From the NCBI GenBank assembly GCA_934254825.1, contig CAKQMB010000017.1:1-39925 (forward strand): a stretch of 39,925 nt of DNA. Reading direction: 5' to 3'. Shown piece after piece: positions 24,111-33,188 of this stretch. The notes under the pieces are model-generated. The model worked only from the letters and a program-made list of their open reading frames with translations. It was not told the origin of the DNA and did no database searches. A program made the position numbers and the translations under genes. Positions within the stretch are counted from its first letter, which is position 1, and every line of letters begins with the position of its first letter. Source of the DNA: an uncultured Clostridia bacterium (GTDB lineage Bacteria > Bacillota > Clostridia > Christensenellales > Borkfalkiaceae).

Positions 24111-25658
24111 TTAACCGACAAAGCCGGGAGTAAATTCCTCTGCCGAACCCCATTTAACGCTTGTTTTCACACCGTCTCCGAGTGTATTACCGGAAACCGT
24201 GAAAACAGCTTCCTCCGCCATGGTGATTTGAGCGGGGTTATAGAAAGCAAGCAAAGCAACGCCGCCGTTTACTTTATTGCCGGAAATAACGACATTTCCG
24301 AGGGTCGAACCCGTAGAAGTGGTAGAAAACATGATAGCCGCGTTCTTATTATCGGCATCGCTTTCCATATTGAAAATACAGTCGGTAATAGAAACGGTCT
24401 GACCGCTTACATCTTGTTCCACAACCTTAACAGGACGATTGGTGTTGAACACGCAGTTGTCGATATAGATATCCGTTCCGCCATTCTGCCCTATGTTCTT
24501 AAACCACAAAGGATTGGTATTGCTTGCATACACACTGTTTTCGTGCTTCTTAAAGGTGCTGTTCTTAATGGTAATCAAACTTGTACCAAAGCTACCGTTT
24601 TGCAACCATAACGCGTCAAAAGTGCAACCATCAAAAATTACACCTGCGATTTTATGAGGCATAACCGTGCCATACGGATTATCGGACATTGCTCCGGTGA
24701 ACCCGAAGAAGCCTTCGATCTTTACATTCTTAAAGATGACGGTAGATTTATTCGGAATTCTGAAAGAAATCTTATTGGAAACAGAGTTGTCGACATCAGG
24801 ACCGTCTTTAATCGTTCCGCCGCTTATTATAAGGTTTATCCCCTCTTTATCGGTATAAGATATCCCGTATGGATCATCGCTTGTACTGTTACGTTCGTAT
24901 TTATCGCGAAGATCGTCATTACCGATAATAACGCCGCCGTCTTTAAGAGACACGGTACCTATGCTTAAATATACGTTTTTAATTCCCTCGGGGATTTCGG
25001 TCAATTCGTTGAATTCTTTCAAAGAATAATATGCCGTATCATTCTTAGTTTCGGCATTTCCCTGAACCGCTTCTACGACGAAAGAAATCACGCAGGACGT
25101 ATCCTGAACGGTAGCCTTGCCGGGAAGCACCACCGAGCAAGCAAGCTCATCCATTTGCTCTAACGCAAGATCCGCCCACTGAGATACTCCGCGCCCGGTA
25201 TATGTTTCGCCGATTTCGATAGAAAGCTCATCGAATAAACCCGTATCTTCGTCGCAAATAACGCGCGTTCTGTATTTTGCTTTTACATTACTGAGATTTT
25301 TAACGATAATTTTGAATGTTACCTTATCTCCGGGCGTAAGCTTATTGAGTTCGAGCTTATTGTTTTCCTCGTCGTACAAAGCCGTACCGCCGTTGCCGAA
25401 TTTTTTCGTCGTACCGTTGTTATCGGCGATATTTTCTTCTCCGTCCGCTATCGTTCCGTCCATGGAAATAGTTTTCGGCGAATACGCTTCAAGCTCGCTT
25501 ACAGTCGCTTCGACTTTAACCGTACCGCTTGTTACCGCGATATTTACTTTGCTTTCCGACGTGAATATCGCAAACGTTGCACCCGCGATAAGACTTACGC
25601 AAAGACAAATTGCAAGCAGCGACGAAACGATTACGTTTCTTTTGATTGATTTTGTCAT
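24111..25658 (-). CDS. SipW-type secreted protein with right-handed beta-helix
   Basis: The 515-residue protein starts with a SipW/TasA-type signal region: a basic start (MTKSIKRN), a hydrophobic helix and GATFAIFTSESKVNIAVTSGTVKV, the usual junction into a TasA/camelysin-like beta domain (about 30-210). The C-terminal half (about 220-500) has repeated short strands with Asn and Gly turns (VIFKNVKIEGFFGF, VIFDGCTFDALWLQNGS, ITIKNSTFKK, IYIDNCVFNTN, VSITDCIFNM), which indicate a right-handed beta-helix. It may be a matrix or surface fibre or a glycan-binding protein. AGGAG precedes ATG 25658. No SipW peptidase is in the window. The leader carries a 29-bp palindrome shared with the divergent RNA unit. 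Confidence 0.8.
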   Translation of the reverse strand: MTKSIKRNVIVSSLLAICLCVSLIAGATFAIFTSESKVNIAVTSGTVKVEATVSELEAYSPKTISMDGTIADGEENIADNNGTTKKFGNGGTALYDEENNKLELNKLTPGDKVTFKIIVKNLSNVKAKYRTRVICDEDTGLFDELSIEIGETYTGRGVSQWADLALEQMDELACSVVLPGKATVQDTSCVISFVVEAVQGNAETKNDTAYYSLKEFNELTEIPEGIKNVYLSIGTVSLKDGGVIIGNDDLRDKYERNSTSDDPYGISYTDKEGINLIISGGTIKDGPDVDNSVSNKISFRIPNKSTVIFKNVKIEGFFGFTGAMSDNPYGTVMPHKIAGVIFDGCTFDALWLQNGSFGTSLITIKNSTFKKHENSVYASNTNPLWFKNIGQNGGTDIYIDNCVFNTNRPVKVVEQDVSGQTVSITDCIFNMESDADNKNAAIMFSTTSTGSTLGNVVISGNKVNGGVALLAFYNPAQITMAEEAVFTVSGNTLGDGVKTSVKWGSAEEFTPGFVG

Positions 25659-25683
25659 AAAATCCTCTCCTTTTTTTTACTTT

Positions 25684-25712
25684 TGTGCATCTACTATACT
25701 AATAGATGTACA
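25684..25712 (-). promoter_or_regulatory. 29-bp palindrome in the leader of the secreted-protein gene
   Basis: Arms beginning TGTACATCTA and ending TAGATGCACA (minus strand), 27 of 29 bases identical to the site at 25840-25868 read in the transcribed direction. It can be an operator or an RNA hairpin. Confidence 0.6.
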
Positions 25713-25734
25713 TAAAGAAAATAAAAAAAGAAAA

Positions 25735-25763
25735 AATATAAAATATTCTTCGTTTTATTGTAA
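25735..25763 (-). promoter_or_regulatory. Promoter TTACAA-17-TATATT (secreted protein)
   Basis: On the minus strand the -35-like TTACAA (25758-25763) and -10 TATATT (25735-25740) are 17 bases apart, upstream of the palindrome. The match is moderate. Confidence 0.5.
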
Positions 25764-25800
25764 AATTTTGCAAAATCGGAATATTTTCTCAAAATAATCA

Positions 25801-25829
25801 TTGACATTACGTTCGTTTTTTGCTATAAT
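25801..25829 (+). promoter_or_regulatory. Perfect consensus promoter TTGACA-17-TATAAT
   Basis: On the plus strand TTGACA (25801-25806) and TATAAT (25824-25829) are separated by exactly 17 bases. No protein-coding gene follows on this strand before the terminator at 25935. Confidence 0.8.
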
Positions 25830-25839
25830 CTTTTCGAAA

Positions 25840-25868
25840 TGTGCATCTATTAGTATAATAGATGCACA
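25840..25868 (+). promoter_or_regulatory. 29-bp perfect palindrome at the start of the small RNA
   Basis: TGTGCATCTAT (25840-25850) is perfectly complementary to ATAGATGCACA (25858-25868) around a 7-base loop. As DNA it is positioned like an operator, 10 bases after the -10 box. As RNA it forms an 11-bp hairpin. Confidence 0.65.
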
Positions 25869-25934
25869 AATTTTATATCGATAAATGCTGCTGTACTGCA
25901 TTTTTTGATAGTTTTTTATTAAATTTAACCGATA

Positions 25935-25972
25935 AAAAATCGGCGGTTCGACTAATCGAACCGCCGATTTTT
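25935..25972. terminator. 17-bp bidirectional terminator
   Basis: AAAAATCGGCGGTTCGA pairs with TCGAACCGCCGATTTTT around CTAA. T-runs in both directions fit a bidirectional terminator. From 25973 to 26274 I see no gene that I can support. Confidence 0.8.
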
Positions 25973-26267
25973 GTAAAGAACCATTTTCACTCGAAAATAT
26001 TATTTTAATATTATTTTGATTATGACAGCAAAAAAATAGCGAACCGTAGGTCACAACCAAAACACCGATATTTTCAATGATTTTTGGCAAAGAAGAACGC
26101 CGACATACTTCCCGTATTTCAAACATGGATTTGACAAAAAACGCGTAAATTGCGGTGTTTTAACAATGTTTGTTTTATTCTTGACCGACATACCAACAGG
26201 TGAATATCTTTTTGACAGCAAAGTATCTGCCGAGACTCGCACTGAAAGCGGAAAACGGCAAATAAAG

Positions 26268-26302
26268 GGTAAAAAAAGAGCTTAACCAAAGTCAAGCTCT
26301 TT
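26268..26302 (-). terminator. Terminator of the ten-gene operon
   Basis: AAAGAGCTT (26275-26283) pairs with AAGCTCTTT (26294-26302). On the minus strand a T-run follows directly, 35 bases after the ispH-S1 stop. Confidence 0.8.
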
Positions 26303-26335
26303 AATTCTTAAATATTAAACTAAGTTATTTATAAA

Positions 26336-28441
26336 TTAGTCCTTATTGATAAGATCTCCGAGAGAAACTCCGCTTACGCTGCCTTCTTTCCATTCTCTGG
26401 GTTCGTCATCGTCCTGAGCGGGTCTTGCATCTCTTCTTCTTTCTCTTCTCGGCTTATCTTCGCCTTCGGCTTCTTCGCCGTCTTCCTTTCTGTCTCTTCT
26501 TCTGGGAGCGACACCTTCGGGAGCGGGAGTAAGAGCCTTGATGGAAAGAGTCATCTTCTCTTTTTCAACGTCCATATCAAGAATCTTAGCTTCTACTTCA
26601 TCGCCGACTTTCAAAACGGAAGTGGGATTTTCAAGCCATTCGTGAGAAATCTGAGAAACGTGAACGAGACCGTCGATACCTTTCTCTACTTCTACGAAAG
26701 CGCCGAAGCTTACTATTCTTACGACTTTACCTTTAATGGTCTCGCCGATAGCATATTTGTCGGCTGCAAGCTGCCAGGGCTTCGGTTGAAGCTGTTTATA
26801 TCCGAGCGAAACCTTCTTGGTTTCTTTATCACATTTCAATACTTTGAATTCGTACTGCTTGCCGATTTCGAGAACGTCCGCAGGAGTTTTAGCGTTCGTC
26901 CAGCTAAGGTCGGAGATATGAGCAAGGCAATCGAATCCGTTTACGTCTACGAACGCACCGAATGCGGCAAATCTTACAACGGTACCGGTTACGACGTCGC
27001 CTTCGTTGATCGAAGAGAAGAACTCTTCTTCTTTCTTAGCTTTGGCTGCGTCTCTTTCGGCCTTTTCAGCTTCGAGGATAACTCTCTGCGAACCGACGAT
27101 CTGCTTTCTTCTGCCCTGATTTTCAACCTTTTCGGCTTTAAGTCTTAAAGTCTTTCCGACGAATTTGTCAAGATCTTTGACAAAACCTATTCTTATCTGA
27201 GAAGAAGGAATGAATACGTCGTAGCTGCCGAGTTTTGCGGTAAGACCGCCTTTGTTAGAACCCGTGCAGGTTACGGTGAAGATTTCGCCGTTAGCGATCT
27301 TCGCGATTGCTTCTTCCTCTTCCTTCTGAGCTACTATCGCTTTTTCGGACAATTTAACGGGGTTAAGTTCAACTATCATCACTTCGATGTCTTCGCCCAC
27401 TTTCGATACATAATCGGCTTTATTATAGCTTTCGCAGTTCATTTCTTCCTTCGGAAGCATGATCTCTTTCTTCGTATTGTTGATATACAAAGCGAGACCG
27501 TCTTCGGTTGCAGCGGAAATCGTTGCGACTATCTTCTGACCGATTCTGAATTTAGGCTGGCTATCGCCCATAGCGGACATAGCTTCTTCCATAGTGTTTG
27601 AACTTTTAACTTCTGTAGTTTCTTCCATTTTACTGAAAACCTCCATCGATTGTTCGTTGGGCGTCGATGCCCCTGCAACAATACCTACCTTTTTATAATT
27701 TATAAAATTTTTATAATTGAGCTCATCAGGATTTGAAATGAAATATACGTTTTCGCAATTTCCTTGACAAATTCTCATCAGTTTCTTAGTATTGCTACTA
27801 TGTTTGCCACCGACTACTACCATTGCATCACAGGTTTTCGACAATATTTCTGCCTCTTCTTGACGCTCTCTTGTAGTATAACAAATTGTTTCAAAAACTT
27901 CAAGCGTTTTGACGGTTTTTTTACTAAAAAATTCTAAAATTTTTTTAAAACGCTCTATGGAATAGGTCGTTTGCGACACAAGACATACTTTTTCGTCCTC
28001 GTCGAAGCTTAAAGATTCGTAATCTTCGTCGATAACGACAGCGGAATTTTCGCACCAACCGTTAATTCCGACAACCTCGGGATGAGTTTTTTCGCCGGTG
28101 ATTACGATTTTGTAGCCGAGCGAATGGTATTTTTCGACTATTTTATGAATTTTAAGGACGAACGGACAGGTGCAATCGATAATTTTTATGCCTTTTTCTC
28201 TGAATGTATCGTAAACGCTCTTCCCCACTCCGTGAGAACGGATTATAACAGTACCGCACGGCACTTCGTCTGGACTGTCGACCGTTTTCGTTCCGAGGGC
28301 GTTTATCTCGGCTATAACCGAGTCGTTATGTATAATCTCGCCGAGAATATACACCCCTTCGCCGTAAGTTCTCTTCGCTTCGTCCACGGCGCGCCTTACG
28401 CCCATACAAAATCCGCTGTTTTTAGCAAGAATTACTTTCAT
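26336..28441 (-). CDS. ispH: IspH - ribosomal protein S1 fusion
   Basis: The 701-residue fusion joins 4-hydroxy-3-methylbut-2-enyl diphosphate reductase (last step of the MEP isoprenoid pathway) to S1 RNA-binding domains. In the IspH part (1-280) the three [4Fe-4S] ligands are Cys12 (GFCMGV), Cys92 (CTCPFV) and Cys187 (TICYTT), with His38, His120 and Glu122 conserved. Four S1 repeats follow (about 300-370, 385-455, 475-545 and 560-630), the last two being the most canonical (FGAFVDV and FGAFVEV). The tail is rich in Arg and Glu. The fusion is a known arrangement in Clostridia. ATG 28441 overlaps the plsC stop (ATGA). Confidence 0.95.
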   Translation of the reverse strand: MKVILAKNSGFCMGVRRAVDEAKRTYGEGVYILGEIIHNDSVIAEINALGTKTVDSPDEVPCGTVIIRSHGVGKSVYDTFREKGIKIIDCTCPFVLKIHKIVEKYHSLGYKIVITGEKTHPEVVGINGWCENSAVVIDEDYESLSFDEDEKVCLVSQTTYSIERFKKILEFFSKKTVKTLEVFETICYTTRERQEEAEILSKTCDAMVVVGGKHSSNTKKLMRICQGNCENVYFISNPDELNYKNFINYKKVGIVAGASTPNEQSMEVFSKMEETTEVKSSNTMEEAMSAMGDSQPKFRIGQKIVATISAATEDGLALYINNTKKEIMLPKEEMNCESYNKADYVSKVGEDIEVMIVELNPVKLSEKAIVAQKEEEEAIAKIANGEIFTVTCTGSNKGGLTAKLGSYDVFIPSSQIRIGFVKDLDKFVGKTLRLKAEKVENQGRRKQIVGSQRVILEAEKAERDAAKAKKEEEFFSSINEGDVVTGTVVRFAAFGAFVDVNGFDCLAHISDLSWTNAKTPADVLEIGKQYEFKVLKCDKETKKVSLGYKQLQPKPWQLAADKYAIGETIKGKVVRIVSFGAFVEVEKGIDGLVHVSQISHEWLENPTSVLKVGDEVEAKILDMDVEKEKMTLSIKALTPAPEGVAPRRRDRKEDGEEAEGEDKPRRERRRDARPAQDDDEPREWKEGSVSGVSLGDLINKD

Positions 28442-29052
28442 TTCTTTTTAGCGTTCTTTTCAACGTTTTTAGCTTCCAAAAGGCAATTTCCCATTTGCTC
28501 GCGCATAATAACGTTGAATTTATCTCCGAGTTCGGCGGTATATTTTTCGCCTTTATACTCTTCCAACGTATACGGTTTACCTATAAAAACGTAATTCCTC
28601 TTAAACTTTTTGAATTTCCTGCTCATCGCAACGGGAACGATCGGAACGCCCGCCTTAAATGCGAGGAGGTTTGCTCCGCCGTGAATTTCTTGAAGCTCGG
28701 TATCGACCTTATTTCTCGTTCCTTCGGGAAAAACGACAAGCGGTTTATCGTCTTTCAATACTTTAAGACATGCTTTTACGGAAGCGAAATCGGCTTTTTC
28801 TCTGTCTACGGGAATCGCACCGAGCGATCTGAAAAGCCAATTCTTGAATTTAGAGTTGAACCACTCCTTTTTCGCCATAAAATTTATCTTTTTTCTGACG
28901 AGATCGACGATCATAAACACGTCGATTTTGGCAAAATGGTTGCACACGAGAACATAACCGCCTTTTTTCGGCAGATTTTCTTTGCCGATGACTTTCGGCA
29001 TATATAAAAGCCTGTAAAAAGGCAAAATAATCCATATGAGAAGCTTAAACAT
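28438..29052 (-). CDS. plsC: 1-acyl-glycerol-3-phosphate acyltransferase family protein
   Basis: The 204-residue membrane-associated acyltransferase should make phosphatidic acid. The catalytic HX4D motif is H39-FAKI-D44 (CNHFAKID), and the acyl-acceptor motif FPEGTR is present, followed by GVPIVPVA. One hydrophobic N-terminal segment (about 3-18) anchors it. The start overlaps the cmk stop (TAATG). Its place between cmk and ispH-S1 is usual in Clostridia. Confidence 0.93.
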   Translation of the reverse strand: MFKLLIWIILPFYRLLYMPKVIGKENLPKKGGYVLVCNHFAKIDVFMIVDLVRKKINFMAKKEWFNSKFKNWLFRSLGAIPVDREKADFASVKACLKVLKDDKPLVVFPEGTRNKVDTELQEIHGGANLLAFKAGVPIVPVAMSRKFKKFKRNYVFIGKPYTLEEYKGEKYTAELGDKFNVIMREQMGNCLLEAKNVEKNAKKK

Positions 29053-29717
29053 TATTTTCTACCTTTTAAAACGTCTTTCAATATCGTTTCGACGACTTCG
29101 TCAACCGTCATATCCGACGTATCGATAAGTTTCGCGTCGTCGCACTTTATAAGCGGCGCGAATTCTCTGTGGGAATCGTTGTAATCCCTCTGAACGATTT
29201 CTTCGTGAAGTTTTTCGAAATCGACGGGAGTTCCTCTTTCGATAAGTTCCTTATATCTTCTTTCCGCTCTTATTCTGCTGTCGGCGGTGATATAATATTT
29301 AAACTCGGCGTTCGGCAAAACATTCGAGCCTATATCTCTGCCGTCTAAAACGCAGTCCATACTTCCGGCAACTTCGCGTTGAAGCTCGACCATTTTCTCG
29401 CGTACGACTCTATGCGCCGAAACCGCGGACGCGAGCATCGAAACTTCGGGCTTTCTGATATCGGTCGATACGTCTTTCCCGTCAAGAAGAGTGATCTGCG
29501 CTCCGTTTTTATATTCGACTTTTACGTCGATGTCTTTTATGATTTTTTCGACGGCTTTTTCGTCTTTGACGTCGCCGCCCGATAATAAGCATTTCAAAGC
29601 GCAGGCTCTGTAAGTCGCGCCCGTGTCGAGATATAAAATATTGAGTTTGTTTGCTATGATTTTTGCGACGGTGCTTTTGCCGCTTCCGGCAGGTCCGTCA
29701 AGCGCGATATTTATCAT
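29052..29717 (-). CDS. cmk: Cytidylate kinase
   Basis: The 221-residue CMP/dCMP kinase has the P-loop GPAGSGKST at 8-16, the CMP-binding LDTGATYRA segment (where GAMYR is usual), GRDIGSNVLPNAE and the lid RRYKELIERG ... RDYNDS. The length is normal. ATG 29717 is preceded by AAAGGAG. It follows the HI0933-type gene after 85 bases, the longest gap in the operon. Confidence 0.95.
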   Translation of the reverse strand: MINIALDGPAGSGKSTVAKIIANKLNILYLDTGATYRACALKCLLSGGDVKDEKAVEKIIKDIDVKVEYKNGAQITLLDGKDVSTDIRKPEVSMLASAVSAHRVVREKMVELQREVAGSMDCVLDGRDIGSNVLPNAEFKYYITADSRIRAERRYKELIERGTPVDFEKLHEEIVQRDYNDSHREFAPLIKCDDAKLIDTSDMTVDEVVETILKDVLKGRK

Positions 29718-29802
29718 TTTTCTCCTTTCAGCCGAAAATAAGAATAATTCTCTTCGGCTTGCCGCAAGCGTTTATGTTATAACCTGCGGTTATTATGTAA
29801 TG

Positions 29803-31032
29803 TTAATTCTCGCCGCGGCTTATCGCGTTTCCCGCAGAATAAGCGGTGCAGGCGGCTATGGTTATATTGAAACCGCCCGTCAAAGCGTCGGTATCGATTA
29901 TCTCCCCCGCAAAATAAAGCCCTTTAACAAGCTTGCTTTCCATTGTTTTCGGGTCGATTTCCTTAACCGAAACGCCGCCCGAAGTTACGATAGCTTCGCT
30001 TATGTCTCTGAGCGAATACGGATACATACGGAAATCCTTTATCGCTTTTACGAGTTTTTTTCTGTCCTCGGACTTGAAACGGTTGTTCTGCGTTTCGCCG
30101 TCGATACCCGAATTTTTTATAATTATAGGTATAAACGCCTTTAAAAGCAAATCGTCGAGCGAATTTTTTACCGCTCTGTTCTTATATTTTTCGAAATCTC
30201 TCAGAATTCTCGCGTTAAGCTGCTCTTCGGAAAGCGCGGATTTTAAATCGAGCGAGAGATAAACTTCGTTTAAATCGATTTTATTTATATAACTCGAAGC
30301 GGAAATTATAAGCGGACCCGAAACGCCGAAATGCGTAAATAACATCTCTCCGAAATCCGAATAAATTTTCTTGTTTCGGCAGAATACGGAAACGTTTACG
30401 TTTTTAAGGGAAATACCTTGCAAAGACTTATAAAAATCGCCTTTGAGATTTAAACCGCAAAGCGCGGCTACCGGTTTTACGACCGTATGCCCCAAGCTTT
30501 TCGCAAACTCATACCCGTCGCCGTCCGACCCCGTGGACGGATAACTTAATCCTCCCGTACAGACGATAACGTTGTCGCATTTTATCTCCCGCCTGTCGGT
30601 TATAACGGACACTATTTGCCCGTCGCAAGCGTTTACAGATAAAACTTTTTCGTTTAATCCGATGTCGACGCCCGCTTCTCTCGCGTAGCTTTCGAGACAC
30701 TTCGTAACGTCGCTCGCCTTGTCGGACAAAGGGAAAACCCTGTTTCCCCTTTCGGTTTTGAGCGGTATTTTCTTTTCGAGAAAACCCATAAACTTCTCGG
30801 GCGGAAAACGCCTTATCGCGCCCATGAGAAACTTAGGATTTGTCACAACGTTATTTAAAAACTCCGTTTCGTCGCAATCGTTCGTGACGTTGCATCTGCC
30901 TTTTCCCGTTATATAAAGCTTTTTGCCGAGCTTCTCGTTTTTTTCGATAAGAAAAACTTTTTCGCCGCGCGCGGCTCTGAAATAAGCGGAAATAAGCCCC
31001 GCGGGACCTCCGCCGATAACTACCGTCGTCAT
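29803..31032 (-). CDS. HI0933/YhiN-family FAD-dependent oxidoreductase
   Basis: The 409-residue flavoprotein has the FAD-binding start VVIGGGPAGLISAY (residues 4-17), EKNEKLGKKLYITGKGRCNVTN, the CTGGLSYPSTGSDGDGYEFA block and the C-terminal GLYFAGEIIDTDALTGGFN with YSAGNAI. The family has no firmly established physiological reaction. ATG 31032 overlaps the SurE stop (TGATG), so the genes are coupled. In many Clostridia this gene lies just before cmk, as here. Confidence 0.92.
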   Translation of the reverse strand: MTTVVIGGGPAGLISAYFRAARGEKVFLIEKNEKLGKKLYITGKGRCNVTNDCDETEFLNNVVTNPKFLMGAIRRFPPEKFMGFLEKKIPLKTERGNRVFPLSDKASDVTKCLESYAREAGVDIGLNEKVLSVNACDGQIVSVITDRREIKCDNVIVCTGGLSYPSTGSDGDGYEFAKSLGHTVVKPVAALCGLNLKGDFYKSLQGISLKNVNVSVFCRNKKIYSDFGEMLFTHFGVSGPLIISASSYINKIDLNEVYLSLDLKSALSEEQLNARILRDFEKYKNRAVKNSLDDLLLKAFIPIIIKNSGIDGETQNNRFKSEDRKKLVKAIKDFRMYPYSLRDISEAIVTSGGVSVKEIDPKTMESKLVKGLYFAGEIIDTDALTGGFNITIAACTAYSAGNAISRGEN

Positions 31033-31760
31033 CAGAATTTTACTTCCTTGAATTTTTTAAGCGCGTCGTGAGCCGTTCTGTCGTAAATTATCGGCGTTAC
31101 GGTTACATATCCGTTTCGGGAAAGCACGACGTCGCTGTCCTCGGCTTTATCGAACGGAACGGGAACGCCCGTAAGAACATACGTTCCGTCTTCGTTTTTT
31201 TCATATTCGTCGGAATAAAGCTGATTGCCGAGACGGGCGAATTTAACGCCTTTATCCTCGCCGTTCGGAAGATTTACGTTAAGAACATATTCGGGCGAAG
31301 AACAAAAAACAAGCTTATCGAATATTTTTTCGATTACTTTCGTATTGACATCGAACCGACAATTTTCGTGAGATACGTTTGAAAACGCGATCGATCTTAT
31401 GCCGAAAAAATTAGCTTCGAGTCCTGCGGCGACCGTACCCGAATAACAGGTATCGCTGCCGAGATTGTTGCCGATATTTATGCCCGAACAAACAATATCG
31501 AATTTATCTTCGAAATAGTGACAGGCAAATTTCACGCAGTCCGCGGGAGTGCCGCTCAATGTGTATTCGTCGAACGCTTTTCCGCTGTTTAACGGCGTGA
31601 AAACAAGTTTTTTATGTATACTTAAAGAATGAGAAAATGCCGAACGGTTTCCGTCCGGCGCAACAACGGTAACTTTATGACCGATTTTTACAAGTACCGA
31701 GGCGAGAGCCTGAATGCCCTCGCTTTCGATACCGTCGTCGTTAGTTACCAGAATTCTCAT
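31032..31760 (-). CDS. surE: 5'/3'-nucleotidase SurE
   Basis: The 242-residue metal-dependent nucleotidase hydrolyses nucleoside monophosphates. The N-terminal ILVTNDDG motif (metal ligands Asp8 and Asp9), SAFSHSLSIH, SGTPADCVKFA and SGINIGNNLGSDTCYSGTVAAGLEA are all family hallmarks. The start overlaps the OadA stop (ATGA). Confidence 0.95.
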   Translation of the reverse strand: MRILVTNDDGIESEGIQALASVLVKIGHKVTVVAPDGNRSAFSHSLSIHKKLVFTPLNSGKAFDEYTLSGTPADCVKFACHYFEDKFDIVCSGINIGNNLGSDTCYSGTVAAGLEANFFGIRSIAFSNVSHENCRFDVNTKVIEKIFDKLVFCSSPEYVLNVNLPNGEDKGVKFARLGNQLYSDEYEKNEDGTYVLTGVPVPFDKAEDSDVVLSRNGYVTVTPIIYDRTAHDALKKFKEVKF

Positions 31761-33163
31761 ACGGGATATACCCCGTTATTGTTTTTAGCCATATCTTTAT
31801 CTACGCCCTGCTCTTTGGCAAGTCTCCATTTGAAGAAGTTTACCGCAACTTCGTTGAAGAGCGCGTAAGAAAGAATATCTTCCGTTTTATCGGAATATTC
31901 GGCTACTTCGTTTTTATATTTTTCGTATTCGGGTTTGATAAGGTCTGCGGGACGGCAGGTAATCATCTGTTCGTCCTTAACGACCTTTTTAAGAACTTCC
32001 TTATCGGGTTCTGCGGGAAGTTTGCCGTATTCGCCCTTCAAAAGTCCTTTAAACTCTTTCGTTACCATTTTGTATCTCTCGCCAGACAAAACGTTTAAAA
32101 CGGCTTGCGTGCCTACGATCTGGCTTGACGGAGTTACGAGCGGCGGATAACCGCAATCCTTTCTGACGTTCGGAACTTCCTTCAAAACCTCGTCGAGCTT
32201 ATCGAGCTTATTCTGCTGTTTGAGCTGATTCATAAGGTTGGAAAGCATTCCGCCCGGAACCTGATATACAAGCGTGTTTACGTCGACTTTTCTTACGTTG
32301 GGGTTAAGATATCCCGCTTTTTCAAGGTCGTTTGCAACCGTTTTGAAATAGTTGGTTATCGGAATAAGCTTTTGAAGGTCGATACCCGTATCGTAAGGCG
32401 TGCCTTCGAGAGTTTTCACGAGAGCTTCCGTCGTGGGTTGGCTCGTTCCGTTTCCGAGAGGAGACAAAGCCGTATCTACGATATCGCAACCCGCTTCGAT
32501 GGCTTTGAGGTTGACCATATCGCCCGTACCCGTCGTGTTGTGCGTATGAAGGTGAACGAGCGTAGTCGGTTTCAACGCCTTTTTAAGAGCGGAAATAAGC
32601 TCGTAAGCGGTGTACGGCAAAAGAAGGTTTGCCATATCTTTAAGGCAGATGTTATCTGCCCCCATCGCCTCGCATTCTTTTGCGAGTTTAACGAAATATT
32701 CGTTTGTGTGAACGGGGCTTGTCGTGTAAGAAATCGCGACTTCGCATATTCCGCCGTATTTTTTGATTGCTTTTATCGAAGTTTCGAGGTTTCTTACGTC
32801 GTTCAACGCGTCGAATACTCTGATTACGTCAACGCCGTTTTTGATAGAATACTCGATAAATTTCTCGACCACGTCGTCCGAGTAATGCTTGTAACCCAAA
32901 AGGTTCTGACCTCTTAAAAGCATCTGGATTTTCGTCTTTTTAAGATGCGATTTCAAAATGCGAAGTCTTTCCCACGGGTCTTCGTGAAGAAATCTGAGGC
33001 AGGAATCGAAAGTTGCTCCGCCCCATGCTTCCAAAGAATAATATCCGATGTCGTCAAGCTGATCGAGCATCGGGAGCATCTGCTCCGTTGTCATACGAGT
33101 CGCCGCCTGCGACTGGTGCGCGTCGCGGAGAATCGTTTCTGTTATCATAACTTTTTTTGCCAT
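31757..33163 (-). CDS. oadA: Oxaloacetate decarboxylase alpha subunit (carboxyltransferase)
   Basis: The 468-residue protein transfers the carboxyl group of oxaloacetate (or a related 2-oxo acid) to biotin. Motifs are ETILRDAHQSQAATRM (9-24), the carbamylated-lysine region NICLKDMANL, the metal site HLHTHNTTG and SPLGNGTSQP. The biotinyl domain usually found at the C-terminus of OadA is absent; it is encoded separately two genes upstream. ATG 33163 is preceded by AAGGAG. Confidence 0.93.
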   Translation of the reverse strand: MAKKVMITETILRDAHQSQAATRMTTEQMLPMLDQLDDIGYYSLEAWGGATFDSCLRFLHEDPWERLRILKSHLKKTKIQMLLRGQNLLGYKHYSDDVVEKFIEYSIKNGVDVIRVFDALNDVRNLETSIKAIKKYGGICEVAISYTTSPVHTNEYFVKLAKECEAMGADNICLKDMANLLLPYTAYELISALKKALKPTTLVHLHTHNTTGTGDMVNLKAIEAGCDIVDTALSPLGNGTSQPTTEALVKTLEGTPYDTGIDLQKLIPITNYFKTVANDLEKAGYLNPNVRKVDVNTLVYQVPGGMLSNLMNQLKQQNKLDKLDEVLKEVPNVRKDCGYPPLVTPSSQIVGTQAVLNVLSGERYKMVTKEFKGLLKGEYGKLPAEPDKEVLKKVVKDEQMITCRPADLIKPEYEKYKNEVAEYSDKTEDILSYALFNEVAVNFFKWRLAKEQGVDKDMAKNNNGVYPV

Positions 33164-33188
33164 AATTATATCTCCTTAAAAATAAGGC

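Larger units (their letters stand above)
25836..25975 (+). ncRNA. Candidate small RNA of about 140 nt
   Basis: A perfect sigma-A promoter ends at 25829, so transcription should start near 25836. The transcript begins with the palindrome at 25840-25868, has a U-rich middle, and ends at a strong 17-bp terminator (25935-25972). The only open frame after the palindrome has no ribosome site and runs through the terminator. The 5' hairpin matches the leader of the divergent secreted-protein mRNA, and the 3' hairpin has the same palindromic core as that mRNA's terminator. I infer a regulatory RNA, or a decoy, connected with that gene. Confidence 0.55.
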
